Shown one piece after another: positions 36,047 through 46,480 of a stretch of DNA of 64,000 nucleotides (position 1 is the first letter of the stretch; each line of letters begins with the position of its first letter). The translations under genes were made by a program, and so were the position numbers. This DNA comes from Ferrimonas kyonanensis DSM 18153 (lineage in GTDB: Bacteria > Pseudomonadota > Gammaproteobacteria > Enterobacterales > Shewanellaceae): assembly GCF_000425405.1 (NCBI RefSeq), contig NZ_KE384365.1, positions 81,594 to 145,593 of the forward strand, in the 5' to 3' direction. Under the pieces are notes generated by a model that was not told where the DNA came from, searched no databases, and worked only from the letters and a program-made list of their open reading frames with translations.

Positions 36047-36928
36047 ATGGATAAAATCGACAACATTCCCCAAATCACCTACGACAGCCCTCAGCTTCGT
36101 AAGGCTGGTATGGACATACTGGATCTGGAAACCTTTGTTCAGGATATCTGTGATCAGGGCGCCAACCCTTACCAACCTCATCGGGTCAGCCATTTCTGCC
36201 TCATTTTTGTCGAGCAGGGCGAGGGGCAACACCCTATCGATTTTCACTCCTACCCTTATGAATCTGGCTGCGTGATATTTCTTAATAAATACCAAATCCA
36301 TACCTTCAACAGGGACAACAAAATCAAAGGCACGCTGGTACTAATGACCCGGGAGTTCTTCGCCGCTGGCGCCGCCAACATCCGCACCTCCTATTTTGTA
36401 CCAGCGCATCAAACCCTGAGCGCCTTCCCGATATTGCCTCTCTCTGACGACCTCAACGAGAGCACCAGGGCGATGCTGAGCGAAATGACACGCGCGATCA
36501 AGGAAGGGCCGGACAGCGGCGTCATCGTACAGTTGCTGCTGTCAGCCATGTTGCTGAAGTTGACCAAGCTGCGGCAGGGCCACCTGGCCCACCTCAGTGA
36601 ACAGCAGAAGGCGCGTTACGGAGAATTCCTGCGCCTGGTGGATGAACAGTTCACCGAGGTCCGCGAGGCGAGCCAATACGCCCAGATGATGCACAGCAGT
36701 TACAAATATCTGAACCAACTCTGTAAAACCTGCTGCGGACACACCGCCAAACAGCTGATCGATTTTCGCATCATCCTCGAGATTAAGCGCAAACTGACCA
36801 TGGACGGTCTCTCGGTTCAGGACACCGCCTTTGAAGTAGGGTTTGAAGACATCACCCATTTTATCAAGTACTTCAAACGCCACACAGGCAAAACCCCGGC
36901 GGCCTTTAAGCGAGAGCAAGGGGATTGA
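36047..36928 (+). CDS. AraC-family regulator, module copy 2
   Basis: A 293-residue paralogue of the AraC proteins at 32724 and 37748. It begins MDKIDNIPQITY. The effector half has PYQPHRVSHFCLIFVEQGEG and SGCVIFLNKYQIHTF; the HTH half has YLNQLCKTCCGHTAKQLIDF and ends KRHTGKTPAAFKR. It is more like copy 3 than copy 1. The adjacent Cys pair in the recognition region is kept in all three. With the local cytochrome lost, it may act on octaheme 1 or 2, or on genes outside the window. Confidence 0.9.
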   Translation: MDKIDNIPQITYDSPQLRKAGMDILDLETFVQDICDQGANPYQPHRVSHFCLIFVEQGEGQHPIDFHSYPYESGCVIFLNKYQIHTFNRDNKIKGTLVLMTREFFAAGAANIRTSYFVPAHQTLSAFPILPLSDDLNESTRAMLSEMTRAIKEGPDSGVIVQLLLSAMLLKLTKLRQGHLAHLSEQQKARYGEFLRLVDEQFTEVREASQYAQMMHSSYKYLNQLCKTCCGHTAKQLIDFRIILEIKRKLTMDGLSVQDTAFEVGFEDITHFIKYFKRHTGKTPAAFKREQGD

Positions 36929-36931
36929 GGC

Positions 36932-37174
36932 TCAGCTGGCCTCCTCCGCTTCATGGCGATAGAGCTTCACCAGGTAGTAGATATCAATCACCACAATAAA
37001 GGCATTCACCAACATTACCGGGTAGGCACCGATGGCCCAGCCATAAAGGACAAACAGCGCCGCTCCCAGCAGATTCCACCAGCGTAGCTTTTTAATGTCT
37101 GCCATCATCAGCGACACCGCGACCACGATGGAGGCCGCGTACCCTACCCACTCCCAAATCCAGTGCAATTCCAT
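36932..37174 (-). CDS. Small YgjV-like inner-membrane protein
   Basis: An 80-residue protein with three hydrophobic segments. WVGYAASIVVAVSLMMADI and WNLLGAALFVLYGWAIGAYPVMLVN give the family look of the two-repeat YgjV/CBU_0592 type membrane proteins of unknown function. A similar 73-residue protein is encoded at 56909-57130. It sits tail to tail with AraC copy 2, three bases away, and interrupts the series of modules. Confidence 0.7.
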   Translation of the reverse strand: MELHWIWEWVGYAASIVVAVSLMMADIKKLRWWNLLGAALFVLYGWAIGAYPVMLVNAFIVVIDIYYLVKLYRHEAEEAS

Positions 37175-37352
37175 GGCTTATCCCCTATCGAAGTCCTGCC
37201 TTCATTGTAGTGGCAATGAGGCTCAAGTCAGCCTCCATTGCACATCATCCCCTCCTGAACCGGCCCACCAGCCCCATTTGCCCCCACACTGCGGCCTCGG
37301 TTCGCCCTGGGTCACAGCTCCAAAGCCTACCCCGATCACACTCCCTTCACCC

Positions 37353-37450
37353 GGTATGTTAACGGCAATTTTCAGACCGTTGCCGACCTGTTTCCCAGGC
37401 GACTCCAGCAGTATTTTTCCTCCTGTACAACGGTACTCACCACGGTTCCA
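37353..37450 (+). promoter_or_regulatory. Octaheme-module leader, copy D (partial)
   Basis: GGTATGTTAACGGCAATTTT, then GACCTGTTTC, CGACTCCAGCAGTATTTTTC and a short CCTGTACAACGG. Similarity to copy C begins upstream at GATCACA (37334) and ends near 37450. No cytochrome start follows. The rest of 37175-37747 shows only a GGCATCG/CGATGCC hairpin (37648-37672) before AraC copy 3. Confidence 0.6.
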
Positions 37451-37747
37451 GATCGAACCGCTTGAGAACCCCGGCACCGTCACCACTGAAAACAGCAAGG
37501 CGCAGTCCAAGCCCGAACCGGTCGATGGCGCCAGGCTGAGTTAGCAGAGTCACGATAGTCGGGGTGGTGAGGCTGCCAGAAACAGAACTTCGAGGAGCGA
37601 GCTGTTAGAATGAAACCAGTTCATCTTTAAATCAGAGGCTTCGTGGAGGCATCGGCTTCGAGTGTCGATGCCAATTTAGTCATCGATAGCCAATGCCTTA
37701 GTGTTGGCAGAGAGCTCTTTGCCACCCTTCAGTAACAAGGCCAACCA

Positions 37748-38629
37748 ATGGACAAATTCGACGACATTCCTAACATCAGCTACGGCAGTCCACTATTGGA
37801 TAAGATTGGCATCGACATACTGGACTTAACGCAGTTCCTCGACAACTTAAGCCAGCAGGGAGTCCATCCCTACGAGCCGCACCGCGTCAGCTATTTCTGT
37901 TTCATTTTTTTGGAACAGGGGAAAGGTCAACACTCCATTGATTGTCATTCGTACCCCTATCAATCCAACAGCATCATCTTTGTCAACAAAGGGCAGATAC
38001 ACGCGTTTGATCAACAAGACAGGCCCAAGGGTAAGCTGCTCATTCTGACACCAGAGTTTTTCTCAGCCGCCTCCGCCAATATTCGCACCTCCTATTTTGT
38101 ACCGGTCCACCAAAGCCTGAGTGCTTTTCCCATTCTTCACCTCTGTCCGGGGTTAAAGGAGACCAGTCGAGCGCTATTGAATGAGATGAAGACCGCCTTA
38201 ACTGAGGGGGCGGATAGCAGCGTCATTGTGCAACTGCTGTTCTCGGCCTTATTGATCAAGCTAGCCAAACAACGAGACCGCCATCTCGCTCACCTCAGCG
38301 AACAACAAAAAAACCGTTTTGGCGAATTTCTGCGCCTGGTCGATAACCACTTCACCGAAAGCCGGGAGGCAAGCCAGTACGCCCAACTCTTGCATACCAG
38401 CTATAAATCCCTGAACCAGCTTTGCAAAGTTTGCTGCGGCCACACCGCCAAACAGTTGATCGATTTCCGCATTATCCTCGAGATCAAACGCAAACTGACT
38501 TTGGGAGGCTGCTCGGTCCAGCAGGCTGCCTTTGAACTGGGGTTTGAGGACACCACTCACTTCATCAAGTACTTCAAACGCCACACCGGCAAAACCCCTG
38601 CCGCCTTCAAGCGAGCCTACGAGGGATAG
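37748..38629 (+). CDS. AraC-family regulator, module copy 3
   Basis: A 293-residue paralogue beginning MDKFDDIPNISYGS. Effector half PYEPHRVSYFCFIFLEQGKG and NSIIFVNKGQIHAF; HTH half SLNQLCKVCCGHTAKQLIDF, ending KRHTGKTPAAFKR. Very similar to copy 2 across its length. The region upstream holds leader D without a cytochrome. It ends the array. Confidence 0.9.
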   Translation: MDKFDDIPNISYGSPLLDKIGIDILDLTQFLDNLSQQGVHPYEPHRVSYFCFIFLEQGKGQHSIDCHSYPYQSNSIIFVNKGQIHAFDQQDRPKGKLLILTPEFFSAASANIRTSYFVPVHQSLSAFPILHLCPGLKETSRALLNEMKTALTEGADSSVIVQLLFSALLIKLAKQRDRHLAHLSEQQKNRFGEFLRLVDNHFTESREASQYAQLLHTSYKSLNQLCKVCCGHTAKQLIDFRIILEIKRKLTLGGCSVQQAAFELGFEDTTHFIKYFKRHTGKTPAAFKRAYEG

Positions 38630-38762
38630 CACAGGTTCCCCCAGCCCCGCCTTGGGCTCCAGCAAAGAAGCGTTTTAAATGCCCGTTTTTCATATGGATG
38701 GACAAAAAGCCAGCCAACTTTGCTACACTGCCGAGTTCTGTTTGCAATGAAATTCATCTGCC

Positions 38763-40733
38763 ATGAACCACACCGCCATGATCGCAGCCCGGCCCGGCTC
38801 AAAACGCACCGCCACCTGGTTGTTTGCCGTATTCTTGGTGGTGGCACTGATGGTCGCGGCTATGAGTTGGGTCAGCGTCAGAACCGGTTTCATGGTTCAG
38901 GAAGACTCCGAGCAGATGGTCCAGCGCCACATTCCGGAGATGGAGGCCATCGGCGTGCTACAGGCGGCATTGAGTCAACAGGTGAATCAGTTATACCTCT
39001 ACTATGCCACCACCGATCGGCCCCCTTATCTCTCTCGATCCCGCGAGCTCAATCTGAGCATTAACCGCGGCATTGCCCACCTGCAAGATCTCGGCATCAC
39101 CGCCCGTGACGCCACCGTTCTGCGTCAGAGCATTACTCAATTCAACCTTCATGCGGCCCAGTTTGACACCCAGATGAGCGGCCCCAGGGATTGGGATAAA
39201 CTCCGTCAGACCCTGTCCGATGCACAACAGGTGGTCGACACTGCCCATGAGCAATTGAATCAATGGCAGACGAAGATCCGCATGGCCACCATGAACGACA
39301 GCGAAGCCGCCCTGTCTGAAGTCAACAAATTGTCACGTCTGCTGGTCGGCTTCAGCATCGCCATACTGGCAGTATCGGCCTTTGTCTTGATGACCTTGTA
39401 TTTACGGCTCAAAGACCGCGATCAACTGTTCCGTTTTGCATTTTACGACTCCCTTACCGGGCTACCCAACCGTCGAACCCTGACCCAGGATCTGTCTGAT
39501 AACCTGCAACACACCGACGCTGGCGCCTTGATTCTGCTGCGGCTGGAGCGCTATGCCTTGCTCACCGGCACCTATGGTCACAGCTTTGGCGGCGAGGTTC
39601 TGATTGCCGTCAGCCAATGGATTCAGCGACGCCTTAGCAACAGTGGTTGCACCACCAAGCTGTACCGCTTCGGTGAAGACAGTTGGGCAGTGACCGTCCA
39701 TCACAGCCATCAGGCCCGTGAACTCAGCGAACTGGCTACCAAGCTGGCCCAACTGGCGGACGAACCGCTGTATGTGCAGCAACGGCTGTTGAACCTGAGC
39801 GGCAAGATCGGCATTACCCGCTACCCTCAGGACAGCAACGACAGCGATCAACTGATGCGCAACGCCGATGCCGCCATTCACAGTCTCAGCGGCAGCAACC
39901 AAAGCTACCGTTTCTACGACCGCGAACTGACCGAGCGAACCCAGCAATGGCTGGCCACCGAGGCCGCCCTTCGACACGCCATTCGCAACCATGAATTTGA
40001 GCTGTTCTATCAGGTTAAAATTCACGCCAAAACCCTGAAAATCGCTGGGGCCGAGGCGCTGATTCGCTGGCACCACAACGGCAAAACCATTTCGCCCGCC
40101 GAGTTTATTCCCGTCGCCGAGCAAAGCGGACTGATTGTGGCTCTGGGTAACTGGGTATTGAATGAAGCCTGCCGCCAGCAAGCTCAATGGAAAGCGGAGG
40201 ATCGGCCGCTCTACCCGCTGGCGGTAAACGTCTCGGCTCAGCAATTTGCGGATCCAGCCTTTCCCCAGACCGTGTCCGACTGCCTGGCACGCCACGGCAT
40301 CGACGCCCGCCTGTTGGAACTGGAGATCACCGAAGAGGTGGCCGCCGCCGATCCGCAACGCGTGGTCGAGACCATGCAACAACTCAAGGCGACCGGCGTC
40401 ACCATTGCCCTGGACGACTTCGGCACCGGCTACTCCTCCCTGTCCTACCTACAGCGCTTGCCCATCGACACCCTGAAGATCGATCGGGCCTTTGTCTCGG
40501 GTATCGACACCGTGGCCGACAACGCCGCTATCGTCGATATGATTCTGTCACTGGCCAGCCAGGGAAATCTGAAGGTTGTCGCCGAGGGAGTCGAAACCCA
40601 GGCCGAGTCACGACTGCTTAGGGAGAAATCCTGCACCCTGCTGCAGGGGTATTTGTACGGACGGCCGGAGCCAGCCCCCACTTTCAGTGAACGACTGAGT
40701 AACAGGCTGCCCAGCCGTGCCGCCACGGTGTAA
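38763..40733 (+). CDS. Membrane EAL phosphodiesterase with degenerate GGDEF domain
   Basis: A 656-residue protein. Two membrane helices (about 18-40 and 194-216) bracket a helical periplasmic sensor. The GGDEF domain is degenerate: RFGEDSW (about 302-308) replaces GG[DE]EF, so it should not make cyclic di-GMP. The EAL domain (about 405-645) keeps AEALIRW (Glu431), VNVSAQQF, LEITEE, DDFGTGYSSLSYL, LKIDRAFV and EGVET, so it should hydrolyse cyclic di-GMP. It opposes the cyclase at 15597 in function. Single gene. Confidence 0.9.
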   Translation: MNHTAMIAARPGSKRTATWLFAVFLVVALMVAAMSWVSVRTGFMVQEDSEQMVQRHIPEMEAIGVLQAALSQQVNQLYLYYATTDRPPYLSRSRELNLSINRGIAHLQDLGITARDATVLRQSITQFNLHAAQFDTQMSGPRDWDKLRQTLSDAQQVVDTAHEQLNQWQTKIRMATMNDSEAALSEVNKLSRLLVGFSIAILAVSAFVLMTLYLRLKDRDQLFRFAFYDSLTGLPNRRTLTQDLSDNLQHTDAGALILLRLERYALLTGTYGHSFGGEVLIAVSQWIQRRLSNSGCTTKLYRFGEDSWAVTVHHSHQARELSELATKLAQLADEPLYVQQRLLNLSGKIGITRYPQDSNDSDQLMRNADAAIHSLSGSNQSYRFYDRELTERTQQWLATEAALRHAIRNHEFELFYQVKIHAKTLKIAGAEALIRWHHNGKTISPAEFIPVAEQSGLIVALGNWVLNEACRQQAQWKAEDRPLYPLAVNVSAQQFADPAFPQTVSDCLARHGIDARLLELEITEEVAAADPQRVVETMQQLKATGVTIALDDFGTGYSSLSYLQRLPIDTLKIDRAFVSGIDTVADNAAIVDMILSLASQGNLKVVAEGVETQAESRLLREKSCTLLQGYLYGRPEPAPTFSERLSNRLPSRAATV

Positions 40734-40933
40734 GCTCGCGGCCGTCACCCATAGGCCGCTACGATTTTAACTCGCAGGACATCAAAATCACGTCAAAATA
40801 CTGCATTTGAAATAATGAAATTGCGCTTTTGTTGTGCACCCTGAAGATCGGTGCCAAAGGCCTTTACCGCCAGCGACCCTCCTGAGTACAGTCCGGGTAT
40901 TCCCTCTCCCACAACAGGCATTCGGATCGGTCG

Positions 40934-41677
40934 ATGAACACCTCTCTCGCACAGCTCCCCTCCCGGGTAGCGGGGTCTTTGCCCCCATGGCAGCAGATAC
41001 TGGATACCATCAAGCCGAACATCTTCCACCACGGCATTCAGGGATTCTGGTTTCAGGGAGTCGCCCTTTGCGCCTACGACAATTATCACAGTAACTGCCG
41101 CAGCAACCTGTTTACCCCCCACACCCTGCGACGGGCTCAAGGGGTGCTGTGTTCATCGCCAAAGATCCGCCAGCTGCACCAGCACTACGTGAGCCGGGTC
41201 GCGACATCGGATCCCAACTTTGCCGCCGCCTTGCAGCTGCAACAGCCCTATTGCTATGGTCTGGATCCGGACACCACCAAGGCCGGCCGCCTGTTTCACA
41301 GTCATGGTATTCACCAGGTATTAAGCTGGCCGTTGCTTCAGACCGACTGCCACTCCTGGGCGGGACGCTTTACCCTGCTCAGCGACAACAGCATCGACAC
41401 TGAGCAGCTAGGCAGTACTCTGGAGATCGCCCAAATGAAGCTATTCCAGCTTGGACGAGAGCGATTCAACCCCTACCGTCAGGGCCGAGTCTTCACCTCC
41501 ACGGCGCTCGGAGTCCTGGCCCTGACCGCGCGGGGACTGCACAACCACCAGATTGCCGAACAGCTGCACCTGACGGTAAGAGGGGTGGAGTACCACCTCG
41601 AAGCGATGAGAAAAAAACTGGCTGCCAGCAATCGTGCCAACCTGATCCACATCGCCCACCAACTGGAGATTATCTGA
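40934..41677 (+). CDS. LuxR-type transcriptional regulator
   Basis: A 247-residue regulator with a C-terminal LuxR HTH (about 190-245): LTARGLHNHQIAEQLHLTVR followed by VEYHLEAMRKKL. The N-terminal 170 residues are distantly like autoinducer-binding domains, but the key residues cannot be judged by eye. It ends three bases before the response-regulator gene and is probably in one operon with it and the kinase. Confidence 0.82.
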   Translation: MNTSLAQLPSRVAGSLPPWQQILDTIKPNIFHHGIQGFWFQGVALCAYDNYHSNCRSNLFTPHTLRRAQGVLCSSPKIRQLHQHYVSRVATSDPNFAAALQLQQPYCYGLDPDTTKAGRLFHSHGIHQVLSWPLLQTDCHSWAGRFTLLSDNSIDTEQLGSTLEIAQMKLFQLGRERFNPYRQGRVFTSTALGVLALTARGLHNHQIAEQLHLTVRGVEYHLEAMRKKLAASNRANLIHIAHQLEII

Positions 41678-41680
41678 ATC

Positions 41681-42355
41681 ATGCTCGTCCTCCTGGTCGA
41701 AGACAACCGCCTGTTAGCGAAGAATATTGTTCACTTTCTTGAGCTCAACGGCATCGACTGCGATTACGCCAGCACCCTGCACCAGGGGGGCGAATTGCTG
41801 TTCCAGCGCCACTACGATGCCCTGATACTGGACCTGAATCTGCCCGACGGTGACGGCGTTATGGCCTGCCAGCAGTGGAAAGCCCAGTGCCTGCCGACCC
41901 CAATCATCATGCTGACTGCCAGAGGCAATCTCAACGACCGACTCAAAGGCTTTGAGGTCGGCGCCGATGACTACCTGGTGAAGCCCTTCGCCCTGCCGGA
42001 GTTGGTAGCCCGCCTGAGAGTGATCGCCGAGCGCCGGCCGGCGCCCAAGGTGCTCACGCTGGGCGACCTTGAAATCGACTTTGGCAGTCATCAGGCCTGG
42101 CGCCAGCAGCAACCACTGGCGCTATCGAAAACCGGCTGGCAGATCCTGTCGCTGCTGGCCAGGCGTAGCCCGGAAGCGGTGGAGCGAGAAGAGATTGAGC
42201 GTATGCTGTGGCCCGACACGCCACCGGACAGTGACAGCCTGCGCAGCCACCTGCACCTGCTCAGGAAAGTGGTCGACAGGCCTTTCGACAGCAAACTGAT
42301 CCACACCCTGCGCGGCGTCGGCTTATGTCTCAAGGTAAGTCGCGATGAAACCTAA
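41681..42355 (+). CDS. OmpR-family response regulator
   Basis: A 224-residue regulator with a receiver domain (LLVEDN, phospho-acceptor Asp51 in LILDLNLPDGDG, TAR, Lys101 in LVKPF) and a winged-helix DNA-binding domain (about 130-220). It overlaps the histidine kinase gene by 11 bases. The three-gene LuxR-regulator-kinase unit precedes the tsx-urdA-apbE cluster in the same direction, so it is a candidate regulator of that cluster (inference). Confidence 0.9.
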   Translation: MLVLLVEDNRLLAKNIVHFLELNGIDCDYASTLHQGGELLFQRHYDALILDLNLPDGDGVMACQQWKAQCLPTPIIMLTARGNLNDRLKGFEVGADDYLVKPFALPELVARLRVIAERRPAPKVLTLGDLEIDFGSHQAWRQQQPLALSKTGWQILSLLARRSPEAVEREEIERMLWPDTPPDSDSLRSHLHLLRKVVDRPFDSKLIHTLRGVGLCLKVSRDET

Positions 42356-43553
42356 ACTCAGCCTCAAGCGGGTCTATCAGGGCTACGGTCTGGCGTTCCT
42401 TGCCATCACCCTGGCCATCAACAGCATCATCCCCCTATGCATGATGTGCACCGGCATGTTTTCGATGCATGAAATCACCATGAATAACGCCGGTCAGGCC
42501 GCCGAGCAGTTGTTCAGAAGCAGCGGAAAAGCCTTTGTTACCGAAAACATTCAGGTGTTTGACCGTTGGCAATCGGTTCCCAGGCAGGTACGTGCCATCA
42601 GCGACTTTGTTCCGCCCAAACAGCCGCAGTCCATCCACTACCAACACGTCGATGGCCCCTTCATCGATGCCCTGATGCTGTATCAGGGCCAGGACCAACG
42701 TCCCTACTACGTCTGGCTGCACTACAATGCCACTCACGACCTGGTGTTTGCCCCTAAAAACATGACCGCCATTTTGCTGCTGATCGTCATGACCTTCGGC
42801 GTGGTCGCCAGCCTGGCGTTTTATATGCAGAGTCAAGTCATCACCCCGGTGCACCAGATCAGCCAGGCCATCAAGCAACACGACTGGCAAAAAATGCTGC
42901 CACTGCAGTTCCCCAAGCAGTGCTACGCCGAACTGCAGTCCATCGTTGACGCCCTCGAGGGCTCGATACGGCAACTGAAACAGGCGCAACAGCGGGAACT
43001 GAGTTTTCTGCGCTTTGCCAGCCACGAACTGCGTACCCCCATCGCCATCTGCCAATCCTCATTCGATATTCTGACCCTGCAGCAAGGTCAATTGAGCGGA
43101 CCGACACTGCACGCTCGCCAAGCCACCGCCCAGATGAAGTCGATCACCGAAACCCTGCTGTGGATGATGGATCCGGACTGCAGTTCCATGGACCCGTCAC
43201 CGGTGCACCTGAGCCAGATGCTGAGTCAGGTTGTCGAAGACCAGCAACACGCCCAGGGCAGCAGCGTTGCAGTCAACCTTAATGGTGACGCCACCCGACT
43301 GACCACACTGAAAGAGCCCCTGTCCATCGTGCTCAACAACCTGATTCGAAACAGCCTGGAACACGGCGCCGATGGCATCGACATCCAACAGCGGGGCAAA
43401 TGCATCGTTATCAGCAACCCCATGGCCAACAATAACCACAGTGGCTTCGGCCTGGGATTGATGCTGGTCAAGCGTCTGACCACGCAACTGGAATGGCAGT
43501 TTGAGATCGACACCAGCGACAACCGCTTTCGAGCCTCACTGACGCTGCCCTGA
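42345..43553 (+). CDS. Sensor histidine kinase
   Basis: A 402-residue kinase. Helices at about 12-40 and 140-162 enclose a periplasmic sensor of about 100 residues without a recognised fold. The phospho-acceptor box is FASHELRTPIAI (His227), followed by NNLIRNSLEHG and GFGLGLML. It lacks a long central G1 box of the DxG type: the region between N and G2 boxes is short (GIDIQQRGKCIVISNP), a compact catalytic domain. It is the partner of the overlapping response regulator and is followed by a terminator. Confidence 0.88.
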   Translation: MKPKLSLKRVYQGYGLAFLAITLAINSIIPLCMMCTGMFSMHEITMNNAGQAAEQLFRSSGKAFVTENIQVFDRWQSVPRQVRAISDFVPPKQPQSIHYQHVDGPFIDALMLYQGQDQRPYYVWLHYNATHDLVFAPKNMTAILLLIVMTFGVVASLAFYMQSQVITPVHQISQAIKQHDWQKMLPLQFPKQCYAELQSIVDALEGSIRQLKQAQQRELSFLRFASHELRTPIAICQSSFDILTLQQGQLSGPTLHARQATAQMKSITETLLWMMDPDCSSMDPSPVHLSQMLSQVVEDQQHAQGSSVAVNLNGDATRLTTLKEPLSIVLNNLIRNSLEHGADGIDIQQRGKCIVISNPMANNNHSGFGLGLMLVKRLTTQLEWQFEIDTSDNRFRASLTLP

Positions 43554-43576
43554 GGTTAATTCAATCGAATGCACAC

Positions 43577-43599
43577 CGGCGCCCTTTGGGCGCCGTTTT
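43577..43599 (+). terminator. Terminator after the histidine kinase gene
   Basis: CGGCGCCC-TTT-GGGCGCCG followed by four T. Confidence 0.85.
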
Positions 43600-43900
43600 C
43601 GTTGCTGGTGGCCTATAAACAATCGACAACTGCGATTATTTAGTTGAATAAAAAATTGAAAAATATTATTTTGACGTTAATTTCACAAAGGCACCAAATC
43701 AATAAAAAGCCAAACCAGTCAAGTTCCACAGGTTTATTTAAACGAGCTCACAAAACCCAACACCACAGGTAAAAATGATTTCATTCACTGCCTTATTCCA
43801 CACACTTTAATCACCGACAACCCAGTCCCGGAAGCATCTCCCAGTCCATTATTTTCAACCCGGTATTCTGACCAGGAATTTTCAGCTAGGAATCCCTCGG
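43600..43900 (+). promoter_or_regulatory. AT-rich promoter region of the tsx-like/urdA cluster
   Basis: About 300 bases without a gene; 43620-43760 is strongly AT-rich compared with its surroundings. It should hold the promoter and regulator sites for the porin and urdA genes. I could not pick a specific box with confidence. Confidence 0.35.
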
Positions 43901-44647
43901 ATGAACACCAAGTTAATCGCAGCACTGTCAGCATTGCTGGTGGCTCCCGCCATGTCAGCCACCTCTCTGGACCTGGGCTACAAAGCCTATACATCGGATA
44001 CCCGAGACGACAACGCCGGCGCCTACAACCAACCTTTCTTAAAACTGAGCCACTTTAACAAAGCCGATTGGGGCACACTGTTTGCTTATGTAAAACTGGA
44101 GAATCCCGGCGAAGTTAAGGACGCTCAACACGGTGCCGACGGCAAATTAACGGTAAAATCTCTGGCCATTGTCGATAAACAGATTGGCAGCAGCAATCAC
44201 AACCTGTGGATGCAAAACTTCCTGTCTTCAAATCGCACCGTTATGGAAGACAACCTGTATTTAGGTCTGACTACCAATCAAAAATTTAATGGTCTGTTTA
44301 TTAACGCCGGTATCGGTATTAACTATTCCGCCGCCTCTTTTAGCCCCACCAATGCCAGCTTCGATGGCCTCAGTGGTGGTGCCGCCGTCATCAACGCCCG
44401 CTACCCCTTCGCCCTCGCAGGCCTGAAACACAGCCTCACCGTGAACTACGAAGGTCAATTCGGCCGCGATGACGAACACAAGCAGACTCTGGGCTACGAC
44501 AGCTACGGTCATCAGCTCATCACCACCCTGAAAACCAACCTGACCGAGTCCTTGTACACCAAGCTGCACCTGACCCAGTTCGACAGCTGGGGCGCCACCC
44601 CCAACGACGGCATCGAGTACGGCATCGCCATCGGCATGAGTTTTTAA
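43901..44647 (+). CDS. Outer-membrane channel, Tsx/OmpK type
   Basis: A 248-residue beta-barrel protein. Signal peptide MNTKLIAALSALLVAPAMSA is followed by TSLDLGYKAYTSDTRDD, and the chain ends in Phe (GIAIGMSF), as outer-membrane barrels do. QPFLKLSHFNKADWGTLFAY and the alternating pattern fit the nucleoside-channel Tsx family. Only 15 bases separate it from urdA, so it may admit the reductase substrate (urocanate or a related small anion). It follows a long AT-rich region. Confidence 0.8.
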   Translation: MNTKLIAALSALLVAPAMSATSLDLGYKAYTSDTRDDNAGAYNQPFLKLSHFNKADWGTLFAYVKLENPGEVKDAQHGADGKLTVKSLAIVDKQIGSSNHNLWMQNFLSSNRTVMEDNLYLGLTTNQKFNGLFINAGIGINYSAASFSPTNASFDGLSGGAAVINARYPFALAGLKHSLTVNYEGQFGRDDEHKQTLGYDSYGHQLITTLKTNLTESLYTKLHLTQFDSWGATPNDGIEYGIAIGMSF

Positions 44648-46411
<1,764 letters not shown>

Positions 46412-46434
46412 CCCCGGTTTTTTACTCACCCGAC

Positions 46435-46462
46435 AAGGCCGGCCCCCGAGGCTGGCCTTTTT
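46435..46462 (+). terminator. Terminator-like hairpin between urdA and apbE
   Basis: AAGGCCGGC pairs imperfectly with GCTGGCCTT and is followed by five T. It would lower but perhaps not abolish transcription into apbE. Confidence 0.7.
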
Positions 46463-46480
46463 CGTTTCAGGAACCCCACC

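Noticed and set aside
30878-37450. Repeated leaders considered as insertion-sequence ends or transposon remnants
   Set aside because: They have the same orientation, are fixed relative to start codons, lack terminal inverted repeats and target duplications, and no transposase is present.
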